Notes: generated by a model not told the origin, from the letters alone. A stretch of DNA of 64,000 nt from JACRCT01 sp049841135 (GCA_049841135.1 JASGHK010000005.1:1798001-1862000), one strand, 5' to 3'; positions 42,652 through 51,934 are shown, counted from the stretch's first letter. Program-made: numbers and translations.

Positions 42652-43446
42652 ATGACGACGACCCTCTACGCGTACTCCGGCACCGGCAACTCGCTGTGGG
42701 CCGCCCGGACCCTCGCCGCGAGCCTGAAGGATGCCGAGGTGGTGAGCATGACGCGCCTCCCGGAAGGCCCCGTGCGCCCGGCCGCGGACACCGTGGGCCT
42801 CGTCTTCCCCGTGCACATGTGGGGCCTCCCGCACCGGCCGCTCGCCTTCGTGCGCCGCCTCGAGCTGGCGCCGACCACCTACCTCTTCGCCGTCGCGGTC
42901 AACGCCGGGCAGGTCTCGCGCACCCTCGTCCAGCTGAGCGAGGAGCTCGCCGCGCGCAGCCTGCGGCTCGGGTCTGGCTACTCGCTGGAGATGCCGTCGA
43001 ACTACCTGCCGTGGGGCGGGCCTGGCCCGGCGGCGGAGCTCGAGCGGCGCTTCGGCGCAGCGAAGGCCAAGCTCGCGGACGTCGCCGCTCGCGTCGCGCG
43101 GCGCGACCCGGGCCCCATCGAGCAAGGACCGCTGTGGCAGCGGGTGGTCTTCACCCAGCTCTACAAGCTCTCGTTCGGGCAGATCGCCACCATGGACAAG
43201 AACTTCTGGGTGGACGAGCGCTGCAACGGTTGCGGCACCTGCGCCAAGGTCTGCCCGTCGGGCAACGTGAGCATCGTGGGCGGCAAGCCGCGTTGGTCGG
43301 GCAAGTGCGAGCAGTGCCTGGCGTGCATCCAGTGGTGCGCGACGAAGGCGCTGCAGTACGGCAAGAAGACCCCGCGTTACGAGCGCTACCACCACCCCGA
43401 GGTGAAGCTGGCGGACATGGTGGCGATGGTGCGGCCCAGCGCCTGA
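42652..43446 (+). CDS. EFR1-type ferrodoxin (flavodoxin-like plus two 4Fe-4S)
   Basis: The 264-residue protein has a flavodoxin-like N-terminal half starting LYAYSGTGNSLWAARTLA, where SGTGNS would bind the FMN phosphate. The C-terminal half carries two 4Fe-4S motifs: CNGCGTCAKVCPSGNV and CEQCLACIQWCATKA. This fits the EFR1 family of fused flavodoxin-ferredoxin proteins, which carry electrons in anaerobic or low-potential metabolism. The second motif has a usual CxxCxxC then C layout with the fourth cysteine in WCATK. No partner oxidoreductase is adjacent. Confidence 0.85.
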   Translation: MTTTLYAYSGTGNSLWAARTLAASLKDAEVVSMTRLPEGPVRPAADTVGLVFPVHMWGLPHRPLAFVRRLELAPTTYLFAVAVNAGQVSRTLVQLSEELAARSLRLGSGYSLEMPSNYLPWGGPGPAAELERRFGAAKAKLADVAARVARRDPGPIEQGPLWQRVVFTQLYKLSFGQIATMDKNFWVDERCNGCGTCAKVCPSGNVSIVGGKPRWSGKCEQCLACIQWCATKALQYGKKTPRYERYHHPEVKLADMVAMVRPSA

Positions 43447-43534
43447 GGCGGGCCGAAAGGCGCTTGCGGCAACTCACTTTTCCTTTCCTGGCGTCGGGGC
43501 AGTGTCGGACCCGGCGGCTATGGTGTTGCGCGCC

Positions 43535-43576
43535 ATGGACGACATGGACGCGATGGACGTCATGGACGTCATGGAA
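43535..43576 (-). repeat. 9-bp-period tandem array, array 5 (unit GTCCATNNC on minus strand), upstream of the four-helix gene
   Basis: Just under five units end 42 bases before the four-helix-bundle ATG. Read on the minus strand the variable NN is GA, GA, CG and GT. The unit consensus is identical to array 6 inside the gene, but the orientation is opposite. Confidence 0.9.
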
Positions 43577-43618
43577 TGAAGCGGTGGAGTGAGGGGCCGG
43601 AAGGCCGGAGGGAGAGCC

Positions 43619-44242
43619 ATGGAAAGGCTGATTCAGAAGAGTGGTGGCTACAAGCGGCTGGTGAGCTACCAGGTGGCAGAGCTGACGTATGACGTGACCG
43701 TGCAGTTCTGTAACCGGTACATCAGCATTCGCAGCCGCACCCACGACCAGATGGTGCAGGCAGCCAGGAGCGGCGTGCAGAACATCGTCGAAGGCAGCCT
43801 GGCTTCGGCGACGTCAAAGAAGACCGAGCTCAAGCTCACCAACGTCGCCCGCGCCAGCCTGGGAGAGCTACTCAAGGACTACGCAGACTTTCTTCGGCAG
43901 CGCTCGCTGCCCCTGTGGACGGCCGACGACCCACGCCGCTGGGACTTGGTCCGCAAGCGCCTCAAGACCGCCGACGAAGTCGCCCACTGGGTGCATGCGA
44001 CGGCTCTGTCACCGGAGTCCATCGCGTCCATGGCGTCCATTCCGTCCATGCCGTCCCAACCTTCACGGGCCAGCCTCGCCGAGTGCGACGCCAACGCAGG
44101 GAACGTGCTTGCAGGCGTTGCCTCCAACCTGCTGTTTCGCCAGCTGTCAGCGCTGGCCAAGGCCTTCGAGCGCGAGGGCGGCTTCACCGAGCGCCTCTAC
44201 CGCGTGCGCCAAGCGCGACGCGTGTCCCAGCGCAGCTACTGA
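43619..44242 (+). CDS. Four-helix-bundle protein with suffix domain and repeat-encoded linker
   Basis: The ATG at 43619 follows GGAGGGAG. The 207-residue protein has an N-terminal four-helix bundle (about 8-125) with the hallmark stretch RTHDQMVQAARSGVQNIVEG and LTNVARASLGELLKDYADFL. This is the S23/Avd-like fold (TIGR02436 type). A C-terminal suffix domain follows (about 157-207), with NLLFRQLSALAKAFEREGGF then TERLYRVRQARR (TIGR04258 type). Residues about 133-147 (ESIASMASIPSMPS) have Ser at every third position because they are encoded by a 9-bp repeat array. A similar array, inverted, lies just upstream. The role is unknown; Avd, a related fold, binds reverse transcriptase in diversity-generating retroelements, but no such enzyme is nearby. 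Its stop overlaps the convergent antiporter gene by seven bases. Confidence 0.88.
   Translation: MERLIQKSGGYKRLVSYQVAELTYDVTVQFCNRYISIRSRTHDQMVQAARSGVQNIVEGSLASATSKKTELKLTNVARASLGELLKDYADFLRQRSLPLWTADDPRRWDLVRKRLKTADEVAHWVHATALSPESIASMASIPSMPSQPSRASLAECDANAGNVLAGVASNLLFRQLSALAKAFEREGGFTERLYRVRQARRVSQRSY
44017..44056 (+). repeat. 9-bp-period tandem array, array 6 (unit GTCCATNNC), inside the four-helix gene
   Basis: About 4.5 units lie between the two domains of the protein. NN is CG, GG, TC and GC in order. The period is a multiple of three, so unit gain or loss would keep the frame and change the linker by three residues. Confidence 0.9.
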
Positions 44243-45757
44243 GGCCGCACGTCCACAGCCGGCACGGCCACCACCGGTGGCAGCAGCCCGCGCCACCCCA
44301 ACGCCACCGCCGCCAGCGCCACCCCGAACGCCGCCGGCGCCGGCACCCCATAGCCCAGCAACACGAACCCCGCCGCCGCGCCCACGAACGCCAGCAGCGA
44401 GTGCGGCAGCTGAGTCTTCAGGTGGTAGACCGGCGTGATGCCGCAGGCGAAGGACGTGAGCACGGCCTTCTCCGAGTAGGGGATGAGGTGCTCGCCGGAG
44501 ACGGCGCCGGTGATGACCGCTGCGCCCATGACCGGCAGGAGCCTCCGGCCCGAGCCCCGGCCCCAGCGCTATCTGGTAGGCCACCGGCATCAGGATGGCC
44601 ATGGACCCCCAGCTGAAACCGGTGGCCACGGTGACGAGCATCGCCGCGACGTAGACCGCGCACGGCAAGAGCGGCGCCGGCAGCGCGCGAGTGAAGGCCC
44701 CCGCCAGGAAGGGCCCGGAGCCCAGGTCCGTGGAGACGGCCGAGAGCGCGGTGGCGAGCGCGATGATCAGCGCCACCGGAGCCATGCTCTTCAAGCCCTG
44801 CTGGAACGCGCCGCGCAGCGCGCTGCCCGTGAGCACGCCGCTCCGCCGCAGCATCGCTACCGCGACGCCGGTCGCCACGAGCGTCGCCCCGATGAGCACC
44901 AGCACCGTCGGCGCCGAAGCCACCACGCGCATCGGCGTGAGCGGCCCGCCAACCACGAGCACGCGAATCGTCCCCACCACCGCGATCGCCACGATGGCCC
45001 CGCCGACGAGGCAGGCGAGCGGCGTGACCACGTGCGCGGCGCGGGCGCCCTTGCCGACCACCGGCGGCTCCTGCGGCTCGGCGCCCGCTTCGGTGTCGAG
45101 CCGCGCGCCGATCCACCGGCCGCTCGCCGCCGAGAGCAGGGTCAGCGCGATCGCCAGGTACGTGTAGAAGTGGTACGGCAGCGAGCCCAGGAACAGCTCG
45201 GCCGCGCCTTCGCTGCGTCCCAGCGCCTGCGCCGACTCCGCCATCACGCCGCCCTCGAAGGCGGCCCAGGTCGAGACCAGCATCACGCTCGCCAGCACCG
45301 CCACCACGTCGATGACGTAGGCCAGCATCGCCCGGCTCATGCCGTGCCGCGGCGCGATGCGGCGCATGGCGCTGCCGGTGATGAGGACGTTGGCGTAGTC
45401 GTCGAAGAACAGGCACATCGACAGCGCCCACGCCGCCAGCCGCGTCTTGCGCGCCGTCTGCAGCCGGCGCTCGAGCGCGTCCGCCAGCGCCGCGAACGCG
45501 CCCGCCGAGCGCAGCACCTCGAGCAGCCCGCCCACCAGCAGGATGAAGCCGATGATCTCCAGGCGCTCGAGGTCGCGCAGCGGCGCCGACAGCGCCTTGA
45601 AGGCCGCCTCGCCCGTCGCCAGGGGCGAGAGGCGTCCGGCTACGAGCGCGCCGGCAGCGGTCCCCGCGGCCAAGGCCACGGCGATGCGGCGCGAGAAGAG
45701 CGCCACCGCGATGGTCACCGCTGCCGGGACGAGGCTGAGCGCGCCGAAGCCTTCCAT
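44236..45757 (-). CDS. NhaC-type Na+/H+ or amino-acid antiporter, frameshifted
   Basis: The protein has about 506 residues and 11-12 membrane helices. Family-like stretches include CLFFDDYANVLITGSAMR and VATGFSWGSMAILMPVAYQ, which match the NhaC group of ion antiporters. Near 44548 the frame shifts: the coding strand has CCGGAGGCTCCTG, and CCGGAGCTCCTG would restore LLPVMGAAVITGAVSGEHL and the conserved end ACGITPVYHLKTQLPHS. It starts 29 bases after the decarboxylase stop on the same strand, so they are probably one operon. Pairing a decarboxylase with an antiporter suggests pH homeostasis or amine/amino-acid exchange. It overlaps the four-helix gene tail to tail. Confidence 0.83.
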
Positions 45758-45786
45758 CGGGTTCCTTCAGGCCAGAGCCGGCCAGG

Positions 45787-47727
45787 TCAGGAGGGCAGGT
45801 TGTTGTCCTTCATCTCGTAGCCCTTCTTCGACAGCTCCTCCTCCTCGGCGTGGGTCATCACCTTGAGCACGCCGTCGTGCAGCCCGTGGATCTCGACGCC
45901 GTAGTCCCGGTAGGTCATCAGCGCGTTGACGATGGGCGCGGTGATGATCTGCCCGGGGACGAGCAGCGGGATGCCCGGAGGATAGGGGGTGATCATCGAG
46001 GTGGCGATGCGGCCCACGGTGTCGCGCAACGGGACCATCTCGCCGTCGGCGTAGAAGGCGAAGCGCGGGCGGTACTTGATGGGCGAGAGCGACAGCTCGA
46101 ACTCGCGCAGCACCTTGTGGGCGTCGCTCTCCTTCTTGGTGCCGCTCATCCGCTCGATGTTCTCCAGCGCCAGGAAGAGCCGGTTGAGCTTGGAGTAGGT
46201 CGAGCCGATGGTGATGAGCACGGTGATGGTGTTGAAGGTGCTCTTCTCGATCTGGATGTTGTGCTTGGACAGGAGCACGTGCTCGATCTCGCGGCTGGTG
46301 AAGCCCGAGCGGCTGACGTCGATGGTCAGCTTGGTCTTGTCCAGGCGCACGCCGTCGCCCTGCACCTCGTCGCTGATCAGGTCGTCGAGCTCGAGCACCC
46401 GGAACTTCTTGAGCGAGTTGACCGACTTGCGCAGCGCGGCGGCCAGGTCGAGGTTGCGCTGCAGGAGCTCGTAGCCCTCCATCACCATCTGCTTCCGGGC
46501 CACGTCGAGGCTGGCGATCATCGGGTACTGCGGGCTCGTCGACGTGTGCATGTTGAAGTTCTCTTGGAAGAAGTCCCGGATGCGCTCGAAGTCCGGGTCG
46601 CGCACGTGGATCATCGAGGCCTGGCTGAAGGCGCTCATGGTCTTGTGCGTGCTCTGCGTGGCGTAGTCCGCGCCGGCCTCCATGGCGCAGGGGTAGAACT
46701 CGCGGTGGAAGTTGGCGTAGCCGAACCACGCCTCGTCGACGATCACCTTCACGCCGCGCTTGTGCGCCTCCTCGACGATGGGGCGGATGTCGTAGATGAG
46801 CCCGTCGTAGGTGCAGTTGGTGAGGATGAGCGCGCGCAGCTTCTTGCCCGCCTTGAGCGCCGCGTCCATGCCCTCGACGATGCGCCGGCGCGGGACCGGG
46901 CCGAAGATGCCGTAGCGGGTGTTGACCGAGGGCATCAGGTAGAGCGGCTCGGCCCCGGCGATGACCACGCCGTAGTGGACCGACTTGTGGCAGTTGCGGT
47001 CGAGGAGGATGGCGTCGCCGGGCTTGAGCAGGGTCTGGATGAGGACCTTGTTCGAGGTGGAGGTGCCGTTGGTGGAGAAGAAGGTGTAGCGGGCGTTGAA
47101 GGCGCGGGCCGCCAGCTCCTGGGCCTCCTTGATGACGCCCTTGGGCTCCATCAGCGAGTCGAGCATCGGCACCGAGACCGAGAGGTCGGCCTGGAAGGAG
47201 TTCTCGCCGAAGAACTCGTAGAAGTCGGAGGCGCAGGGCGAGTTCTTCACCGAGTAGCCGCTCGAGTGCCCGGGCGTGTGCCAGGCGTCCTTGACCTTGC
47301 GCGAGTAGTCGACGAGCGCCTCGAAAAACGGCGCGCGGTCCTTGCTGGAGACCACCTCGGCTTTGACCTTCTTGGCGATGTCGTCGTAGTCGCGCTCGCC
47401 CTTGTAGAAGTAGCCGTTGACCCGGCCGCCGGTGGAGAAGCCCTCGCAGTGGTTCTCGTGCGTGTAGAGGAAGATGTTCACCTCGTAGCGCAGCGCGAGG
47501 ATGGCCTTGAAGAGCGGGAGGCCCTCGATGGTCTCCTTGGCGTTCTTGGAGGCCGGCAGGCGCCACTCGGTGAGCACCACGTGGATGCGGCCGTCGCGGA
47601 TGAGCTCCTCGCGCGCGTCGGCCCAGCTGGAGACGCCGACCACCGTCAGGCCGCGCCGGGTCAGCTCACGGGACTCCTCCTTGAGGTCCTTCGGCTTGGG
47701 GCTGATGAGCAGAACCTTGAAGTCCAT
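45787..47727 (-). CDS. Orn/Lys/Arg-type PLP decarboxylase with receiver-like N-terminus
   Basis: The ATG at 47727 gives 646 residues; the frame open further upstream crosses REP-like repeats and is not coding. The first 125 residues resemble a response-regulator wing domain (VLLISPKPKDLKEESRELTR), normal for this fold-type I family. The catalytic part has TPGHSSGY, STNGTSTSNKVL, VDEAWFGYANFH and the PLP lysine in QSTHKTMSAFSQA. The C-terminal part has ITPYPPGIPLLVPGQ. The reaction is decarboxylation of ornithine, lysine or arginine, consuming a proton and producing a polyamine. The exact substrate cannot be told from sequence by eye. It leads an operon with the antiporter. Confidence 0.88.
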   Translation of the reverse strand: MDFKVLLISPKPKDLKEESRELTRRGLTVVGVSSWADAREELIRDGRIHVVLTEWRLPASKNAKETIEGLPLFKAILALRYEVNIFLYTHENHCEGFSTGGRVNGYFYKGERDYDDIAKKVKAEVVSSKDRAPFFEALVDYSRKVKDAWHTPGHSSGYSVKNSPCASDFYEFFGENSFQADLSVSVPMLDSLMEPKGVIKEAQELAARAFNARYTFFSTNGTSTSNKVLIQTLLKPGDAILLDRNCHKSVHYGVVIAGAEPLYLMPSVNTRYGIFGPVPRRRIVEGMDAALKAGKKLRALILTNCTYDGLIYDIRPIVEEAHKRGVKVIVDEAWFGYANFHREFYPCAMEAGADYATQSTHKTMSAFSQASMIHVRDPDFERIRDFFQENFNMHTSTSPQYPMIASLDVARKQMVMEGYELLQRNLDLAAALRKSVNSLKKFRVLELDDLISDEVQGDGVRLDKTKLTIDVSRSGFTSREIEHVLLSKHNIQIEKSTFNTITVLITIGSTYSKLNRLFLALENIERMSGTKKESDAHKVLREFELSLSPIKYRPRFAFYADGEMVPLRDTVGRIATSMITPYPPGIPLLVPGQIITAPIVNALMTYRDYGVEIHGLHDGVLKVMTHAEEEELSKKGYEMKDNNLPS

Positions 47728-48165
47728 CCCTTGCTGCCTTCTCTCCCCGCCCGGTGAGCCCCCAACGCCGGGCGAAGTTATGGCGGGAGATGAGCAGGGA
47801 GGCAACCGGGGAGTGCCGGGGGTAGTGCCGGCTTCCACGCCGGGGTCATCCGACTGAAAGAGAGGATCCGAGGCGCGCCGTGCGTCCGGTCGGACGTGTA
47901 GTACCCGGCCTCCGCGCCGGGCGCATCGGTCAGAAAGAGAGGATCTGAGGCGCGCCGTGCGTCCGGTCAGACGTGTAGTACCCGGCCTCCGCGCCGGGGG
48001 CATCGGTCAGAAGAAAGAGAGGATCCGAGGCGCGCCGTACCTCCACGACATCCCGAGCATCCGCGCAATCCGAGGCGCGCTGCGAGCGAGCGTGCCTGGT
48101 TTCCAGCCAAGGGACCGAAAGTCATGTCACAAAACGCATGTCTATCTTCAGCAAGGTCGGCCGAG
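47728..48165. other. Intergenic region made mainly of tandem REP-like elements
   Basis: The decarboxylase promoter region holds three tandem REP-like copies with a 76-77-base period (47822-48046), then a degenerate partial copy with AATCCGAGGCGCGCTG near 48071. No coding sequence is present. Confidence 0.7.
47822..48046 (+). repeat. Three tandem REP-like elements (copies 3-5)
   Basis: Copies start at 47822, 47898 and 47975. Each has the GTAGT start, a CCGGC-N6-GCCGG hairpin, AAAGAGAGGAT and GAGGCGCGCCGT. Copies 3 and 4 also share GCGTCCGGTC. Copy 3 has diverged in the loop (TTCCAC instead of CTCCGC). Confidence 0.88.
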
Positions 48166-48174
48166 CTACCGCCC
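48146..48174 (-). repeat. Shared 29-bp gene-end sequence, copy A
   Basis: The 29 bases span the stop codon of the 1032-residue gene and match 51374-51402 at 28 of 29 positions. Read on the minus strand it is GGGCGGTAGCTCGGCCGA, then one variable base, then CTTGCTGAAG. Confidence 0.8.
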
Positions 48175-51100
48175 CGCCGGCAGCTCCACCGAAACGCTCT
48201 GCTCCGGCGCGTCGCCGAGATGGACGAGCTGCCGCCGGACGGCATAGGGCGGATCCCGCTGGATGATGAACAGCGAATAGGTCCCCGGCTCGAGGTGGCT
48301 CTGATGGGTCAGCGCGAGGAGCAGGAGGGAGAGCGAGCGGCTCTCCGGCGCCGGCACCTCGCCAGGGACCAGCACAGACGAGAAGCCGTCCGGAACGCCC
48401 GTGATTTCCAGGTGAACGGAGCCGGGGCGCTCGCGGAAGTCCACGCGCAGCTCGCCGGACTCCGGCACCTCGAGCACTTGAGGCATGAAGTTGCCCGCGT
48501 CCTCAGGTGCGTCGGCCTTGATGATCAGTCGCCCCGGGGCGACGCCGTCCAGCCGGTACTCGCCGTTCTCCAAAGGCAGCTTCCGAAAACGGCCAGAGGA
48601 CTCGAGGGCCAAGATGTGTCCGAATTTCATGGGTCGATCGGCAGCGTCGCTCACCCGTCCATGAAGGTCCGCTCCCGACCCGAGCTCGAGGGTGACTGAC
48701 TCCTCGACGAGACCGATGCCGCACCAGAAGAAGCGGTGTCCGGGCGCCGACGCGACCAAGGTCAGGGGCCCCTGCTCGAGGTGCGCGAGCGTGAACGTGC
48801 CGTCGGCGCCGGTGGTGGTCGCCGCAGTCACCCTTGGCTCCGGATCCAGCGGTCGGACCAAATCCGCCGCACCCGCGGCCACCCGCGCTCCGGCGATGGG
48901 CGAGCCCGTCCGCACATCCAAGACGGTGCCGCGAAGCGTCCGGCCGACCTTCAAGACGACGTCGCCCAGGTTCGACTCCTGGCCCTGTCTGAACTCGACC
49001 TGACGCCGAACCGGAGCGAAGCCCTCGGCGCTGAAGACCAGGACGCGCGCTCGTTCCCGGCTCTCGACGAATCGAAAGCGGCCCTCGGGGTCCGACTGCG
49101 TCCGGCCGTCGATCTCGAAGAGCGGCAGGGGCTCGCCGCTCTCGTGCACGACTCGCCCCACGGCGCGCGCATCGTGAATGAGGACCACGGTGATCGGGTC
49201 GCCGCCTGAGGCGACGACGAGCGACTCGCCCTTCGGGAGATGCAGCTCGTCATCCCATTGGTCGCAGCCCAGCTCATAGGTCCCCGGTGCCAGGTTGGTG
49301 AAAGCGAAGGAGCCATCGTCGGCGCTGTGACTCCAGACTTCCCACCTCGGGGCGGCTCCTGGAAGCTCCTTCGGCCCGACATGGCTCTTCTGTTCGAGCT
49401 TGACGGATGCGCGGGCCACCGGCGTGCCGTCCGGCCTCGTCACCATGCCGGTGATGGAGAGGCCTTTCGGCAGCTGCAAGCGGAACGGTCCCGTTGCCTT
49501 GGCGCTCAGCGCGACCGCGGTTCGGGTGGCCGCGGCATCGCTCTGGTCTGGAGCCGACGCGACGAGCCGGTAGGTGCCCGCGGTCATCCCGGGGATGCGG
49601 AACTCGCCGCGGACGTTGGTGCGGGCGCTCCACCACCACTCGTTGGGGCTCTCGCCGGGAGGGCGGCTCAGGCTCACCTCCGCATCGGCGACGGGGCGCT
49701 GGTCCGGGCCGACGACCACGCCGAACGCCTCCAGGCCCTTGCGGAGCACGATGCGTGCGCCGGAGCTGGGAGCGGTGAGCGTCGTCGTCATCGAAGGGAA
49801 GTGCGGTTTCTGGAACTCGACCTCGTAGGAACCGGCCGGCAGGCCGCCGAGCGAGAAGGAGCCGTCTCCCCTGGAGGTCGCGCCAGCGTAATCATCGGAT
49901 TTGGCCTTGCTGGTGGCGCGGATGTCGACCTCGGCGACGGGCTTGCCGGCCTCGTCCACCACGACGCCGGTGATGGGGCTTGCAGCCTTCAACGTGAAGT
50001 CGACGGCGAGCGCCTCGCCGGCCTGCAAGGCGACGTCTCGGACCTCGCGAAGCAGTCGCGCGTCCTCGACCTTGCATTGGTACTGCTCCGGCGCAAGCAG
50101 CGGGAAGCGGTAGCGGCCGTCGGCTCCGGAGGTTGCGTCGACCGGTCGCCAGCGCCCGTCCTCAAGCCGGTAGTCACAGGTGACCTTCACGCCCGCGGCC
50201 GGCTTGCCCGTGCCGAGCCGCAGCGACCCACCGATCTCTCCGCTTGGACCCAGCTCGAGCCGGTGGTCGAGGACGTCCCGCCCTACGAGAGGGACCTGAA
50301 CGAGAGCGGTGGCCAGGAGTGGACCGAGCGTCGCCTGGAGCCAGTATTCGCCGGGTTCCACGTTCGCGAAGGAGAAGGAGCCGTCCGCGCCGGTCGTCGT
50401 CTGGCGATCGCCGAGCGAGACGGTGGATCCAGAGGCGGGCGCGCCGGAGCGCAGGACCGTTCCGCCCAGAGTCTTGGTCGAAGGAGACCAGAGGGAGATG
50501 GGCCTCACCACGTCAGGACCCAGGACCAGCTCGTGTTCCGGCAAGAGCCCCTCGAAGCGCGCGACCACCATCGCGAGGCCTCGCGGCATCGGGCCGATGG
50601 AGAAGGAGCCGTCTGCGCGAGTGACCGAGTCGAAGTAGCGGGTGGGCTCGAGCAAGGCCGCGGTGACCGGTGCGCCGGCCAGGGGACGGTCCGCGGAATC
50701 GACGAGCTTGCCGCGGATGAAGCCGCTCGGCGTGACCTCGACGGTGACCTTCGTCGCGCCCGCGGCGACACCGGTTCGGAAGCCGACGAGCTTGCCCGGC
50801 AGGTCCGCCCAGAGGGTGAAGCGGCCAGTTTCCAGCCCCTCGAGCACGAAGGAGCCGTCCGCGCGGCTGACGGTGCGGGCAGCGATCTCCGGCTGCCCGC
50901 GGCCCGAGAGCACGACGGCCGCGAGCGGCCCCCAGGTCGACTCGCTGTCGAAGCAGCGCGGAATGCCGACGACGTGGATGAGCGGCTTGTCGCCGCAGTC
51001 GAAGGGGCAGGGCAGCGCCGAAAGGACCTCGGCGCCGCCCTCGACGGTGGCGATGACGGCGGCTCCCGCGACGGGTCCGTCACTCGCGAGGACCTGGCCG

Positions 51101-51264
51101 CGGATGGTGAAGGTCCCGCGACGCGCAAGCTCGGGGCTGGGCGGCGCAAAAGCCGCCGCAGCTGCAGAAGGGCTGAGAGAGGGCAGGGCCACCAGCGCGG
51201 CGAGCCGTAGCCCGACGACCACTACGCGCACGTTGATGCGATGCCCTCCGCGAATCACGAACAT
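48166..51264 (-). CDS. Large secreted protein of carboxypeptidase-regulatory-type repeats
   Basis: The 1032-residue protein has a signal peptide (VVVVGLRLAALVALPSLSPSAAAAA). The rest is at least nine prealbumin-like (carboxypeptidase regulatory) beta-sandwich repeats, each with a start such as VVDEAGKPVAEVDIRA or VTRPDGTPVARASVKL, a DGSFSLGGLPAGSYEVEF-type centre and a strand end. Such repeats are frequent in myxobacterial surface proteins and are thought to be structural or carbohydrate-binding. There is one Cys-rich insert (ALPCPFDCGDKPL). No membrane anchor is seen at the C-terminus. The final stretch ends VSVELPAGR. Confidence 0.83.
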   Translation of the reverse strand: MFVIRGGHRINVRVVVVGLRLAALVALPSLSPSAAAAAFAPPSPELARRGTFTIRGQVLASDGPVAGAAVIATVEGGAEVLSALPCPFDCGDKPLIHVVGIPRCFDSESTWGPLAAVVLSGRGQPEIAARTVSRADGSFVLEGLETGRFTLWADLPGKLVGFRTGVAAGATKVTVEVTPSGFIRGKLVDSADRPLAGAPVTAALLEPTRYFDSVTRADGSFSIGPMPRGLAMVVARFEGLLPEHELVLGPDVVRPISLWSPSTKTLGGTVLRSGAPASGSTVSLGDRQTTTGADGSFSFANVEPGEYWLQATLGPLLATALVQVPLVGRDVLDHRLELGPSGEIGGSLRLGTGKPAAGVKVTCDYRLEDGRWRPVDATSGADGRYRFPLLAPEQYQCKVEDARLLREVRDVALQAGEALAVDFTLKAASPITGVVVDEAGKPVAEVDIRATSKAKSDDYAGATSRGDGSFSLGGLPAGSYEVEFQKPHFPSMTTTLTAPSSGARIVLRKGLEAFGVVVGPDQRPVADAEVSLSRPPGESPNEWWWSARTNVRGEFRIPGMTAGTYRLVASAPDQSDAAATRTAVALSAKATGPFRLQLPKGLSITGMVTRPDGTPVARASVKLEQKSHVGPKELPGAAPRWEVWSHSADDGSFAFTNLAPGTYELGCDQWDDELHLPKGESLVVASGGDPITVVLIHDARAVGRVVHESGEPLPLFEIDGRTQSDPEGRFRFVESRERARVLVFSAEGFAPVRRQVEFRQGQESNLGDVVLKVGRTLRGTVLDVRTGSPIAGARVAAGAADLVRPLDPEPRVTAATTTGADGTFTLAHLEQGPLTLVASAPGHRFFWCGIGLVEESVTLELGSGADLHGRVSDAADRPMKFGHILALESSGRFRKLPLENGEYRLDGVAPGRLIIKADAPEDAGNFMPQVLEVPESGELRVDFRERPGSVHLEITGVPDGFSSVLVPGEVPAPESRSLSLLLLALTHQSHLEPGTYSLFIIQRDPPYAVRRQLVHLGDAPEQSVSVELPAGR

Positions 51265-51373
51265 GTCAGTCAGCCCCTCACCCCGCTTCTTGCCACGGGC
51301 GTGGAGCTACCCTGCAAGCTCTTGCTGTCGGTGTCGAGTGAGAGCCTGGCGGCGCCGGGAAACACCAACACGC

Positions 51374-51402
51374 CTTCAGCAAGCTCGGCCGAGCTACCGC
51401 CC
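51374..51402 (-). repeat. Shared 29-bp gene-end sequence, copy B
   Basis: Matches copy A at 48146-48174 except for one base. It lies 20 bases beyond the restored stop codon of the 51422-51863 gene, so both copies sit at the 3' end of a minus-strand gene. Confidence 0.8.
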
Positions 51403-51421
51403 GGTCAACCGCGCGCGCAGG

Positions 51422-51863
51422 TTACGGCCCGTACGGCGCCGGCGGTCCGGGTGGCGGAGGTTGCGGAGCAGGCGGCCCCGGTGGCGGAGGCGGCGCAGGT
51501 GGCGGCGGACCGAACTGGATCGACCGGCCCGGGACGAGCCGCCAGTACCCGCTGGGGTCCTGCTCCCAGTGCGTGGGCTGCCAGGCGTACCCCGGATAGT
51601 TGGGGATCCAGCGGCCGTCGACCCAGACCCAATCGTCGGACTCCAAGGTCCAGTAACCGGGCTCCCAGGTGTAGCCCGGCCGCGGAGGAGGCGGGTGGGT
51701 GTGGCGTGGCGGGGGCGGCTGATGCGAGGTCGACGATTGCCGCGGTGACGACGGCGGTGGCGAGGATGGCCCCGAAGAGTTGGCCGCCGTGATGCCCCCA
51801 GCAGCCCGGAAGGAGCATCGCCGCCGCGACCAGGAGGGCGGTCGACTTCGAGAACGGGCTCAT
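51422..51863 (-). CDS. Small YXWGXW-like lipoprotein, frameshifted
   Basis: The ATG at 51863 starts a signal peptide with lipobox LLPGC and a second hydrophobic helix (LFGAILATAVVTAAIVDLA). A one-base shift near 51690-51710, in a C-rich tract, joins this to the frame reading PPPPRPGYTWEPGYWTLESD. That continues WVWVDGRWIPNYPGYAWQP and ends in a Pro-rich tail. The corrected product has about 146 residues. The aromatic W/Y motif resembles the YXWGXW repeat family of small envelope proteins of unknown role. Confidence 0.65.
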
Positions 51864-51934
51864 GAACGCACCTCGGACCGGCCCGGGTTCGAGGCAAGGT
51901 AGTTGGCCGCCGGGCGCTCGACAGCCCCCCGGGC

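Noticed and set aside
43619..44242. Four-helix protein considered as part of a diversity-generating retroelement
   Set aside because: No reverse transcriptase, template repeat or variable-region target gene was found in the window.
47822..48046. 77-bp tandem repeats considered as a CRISPR array
   Set aside because: Only three copies, no unique spacers between conserved repeats, and single or inverted copies occur elsewhere.
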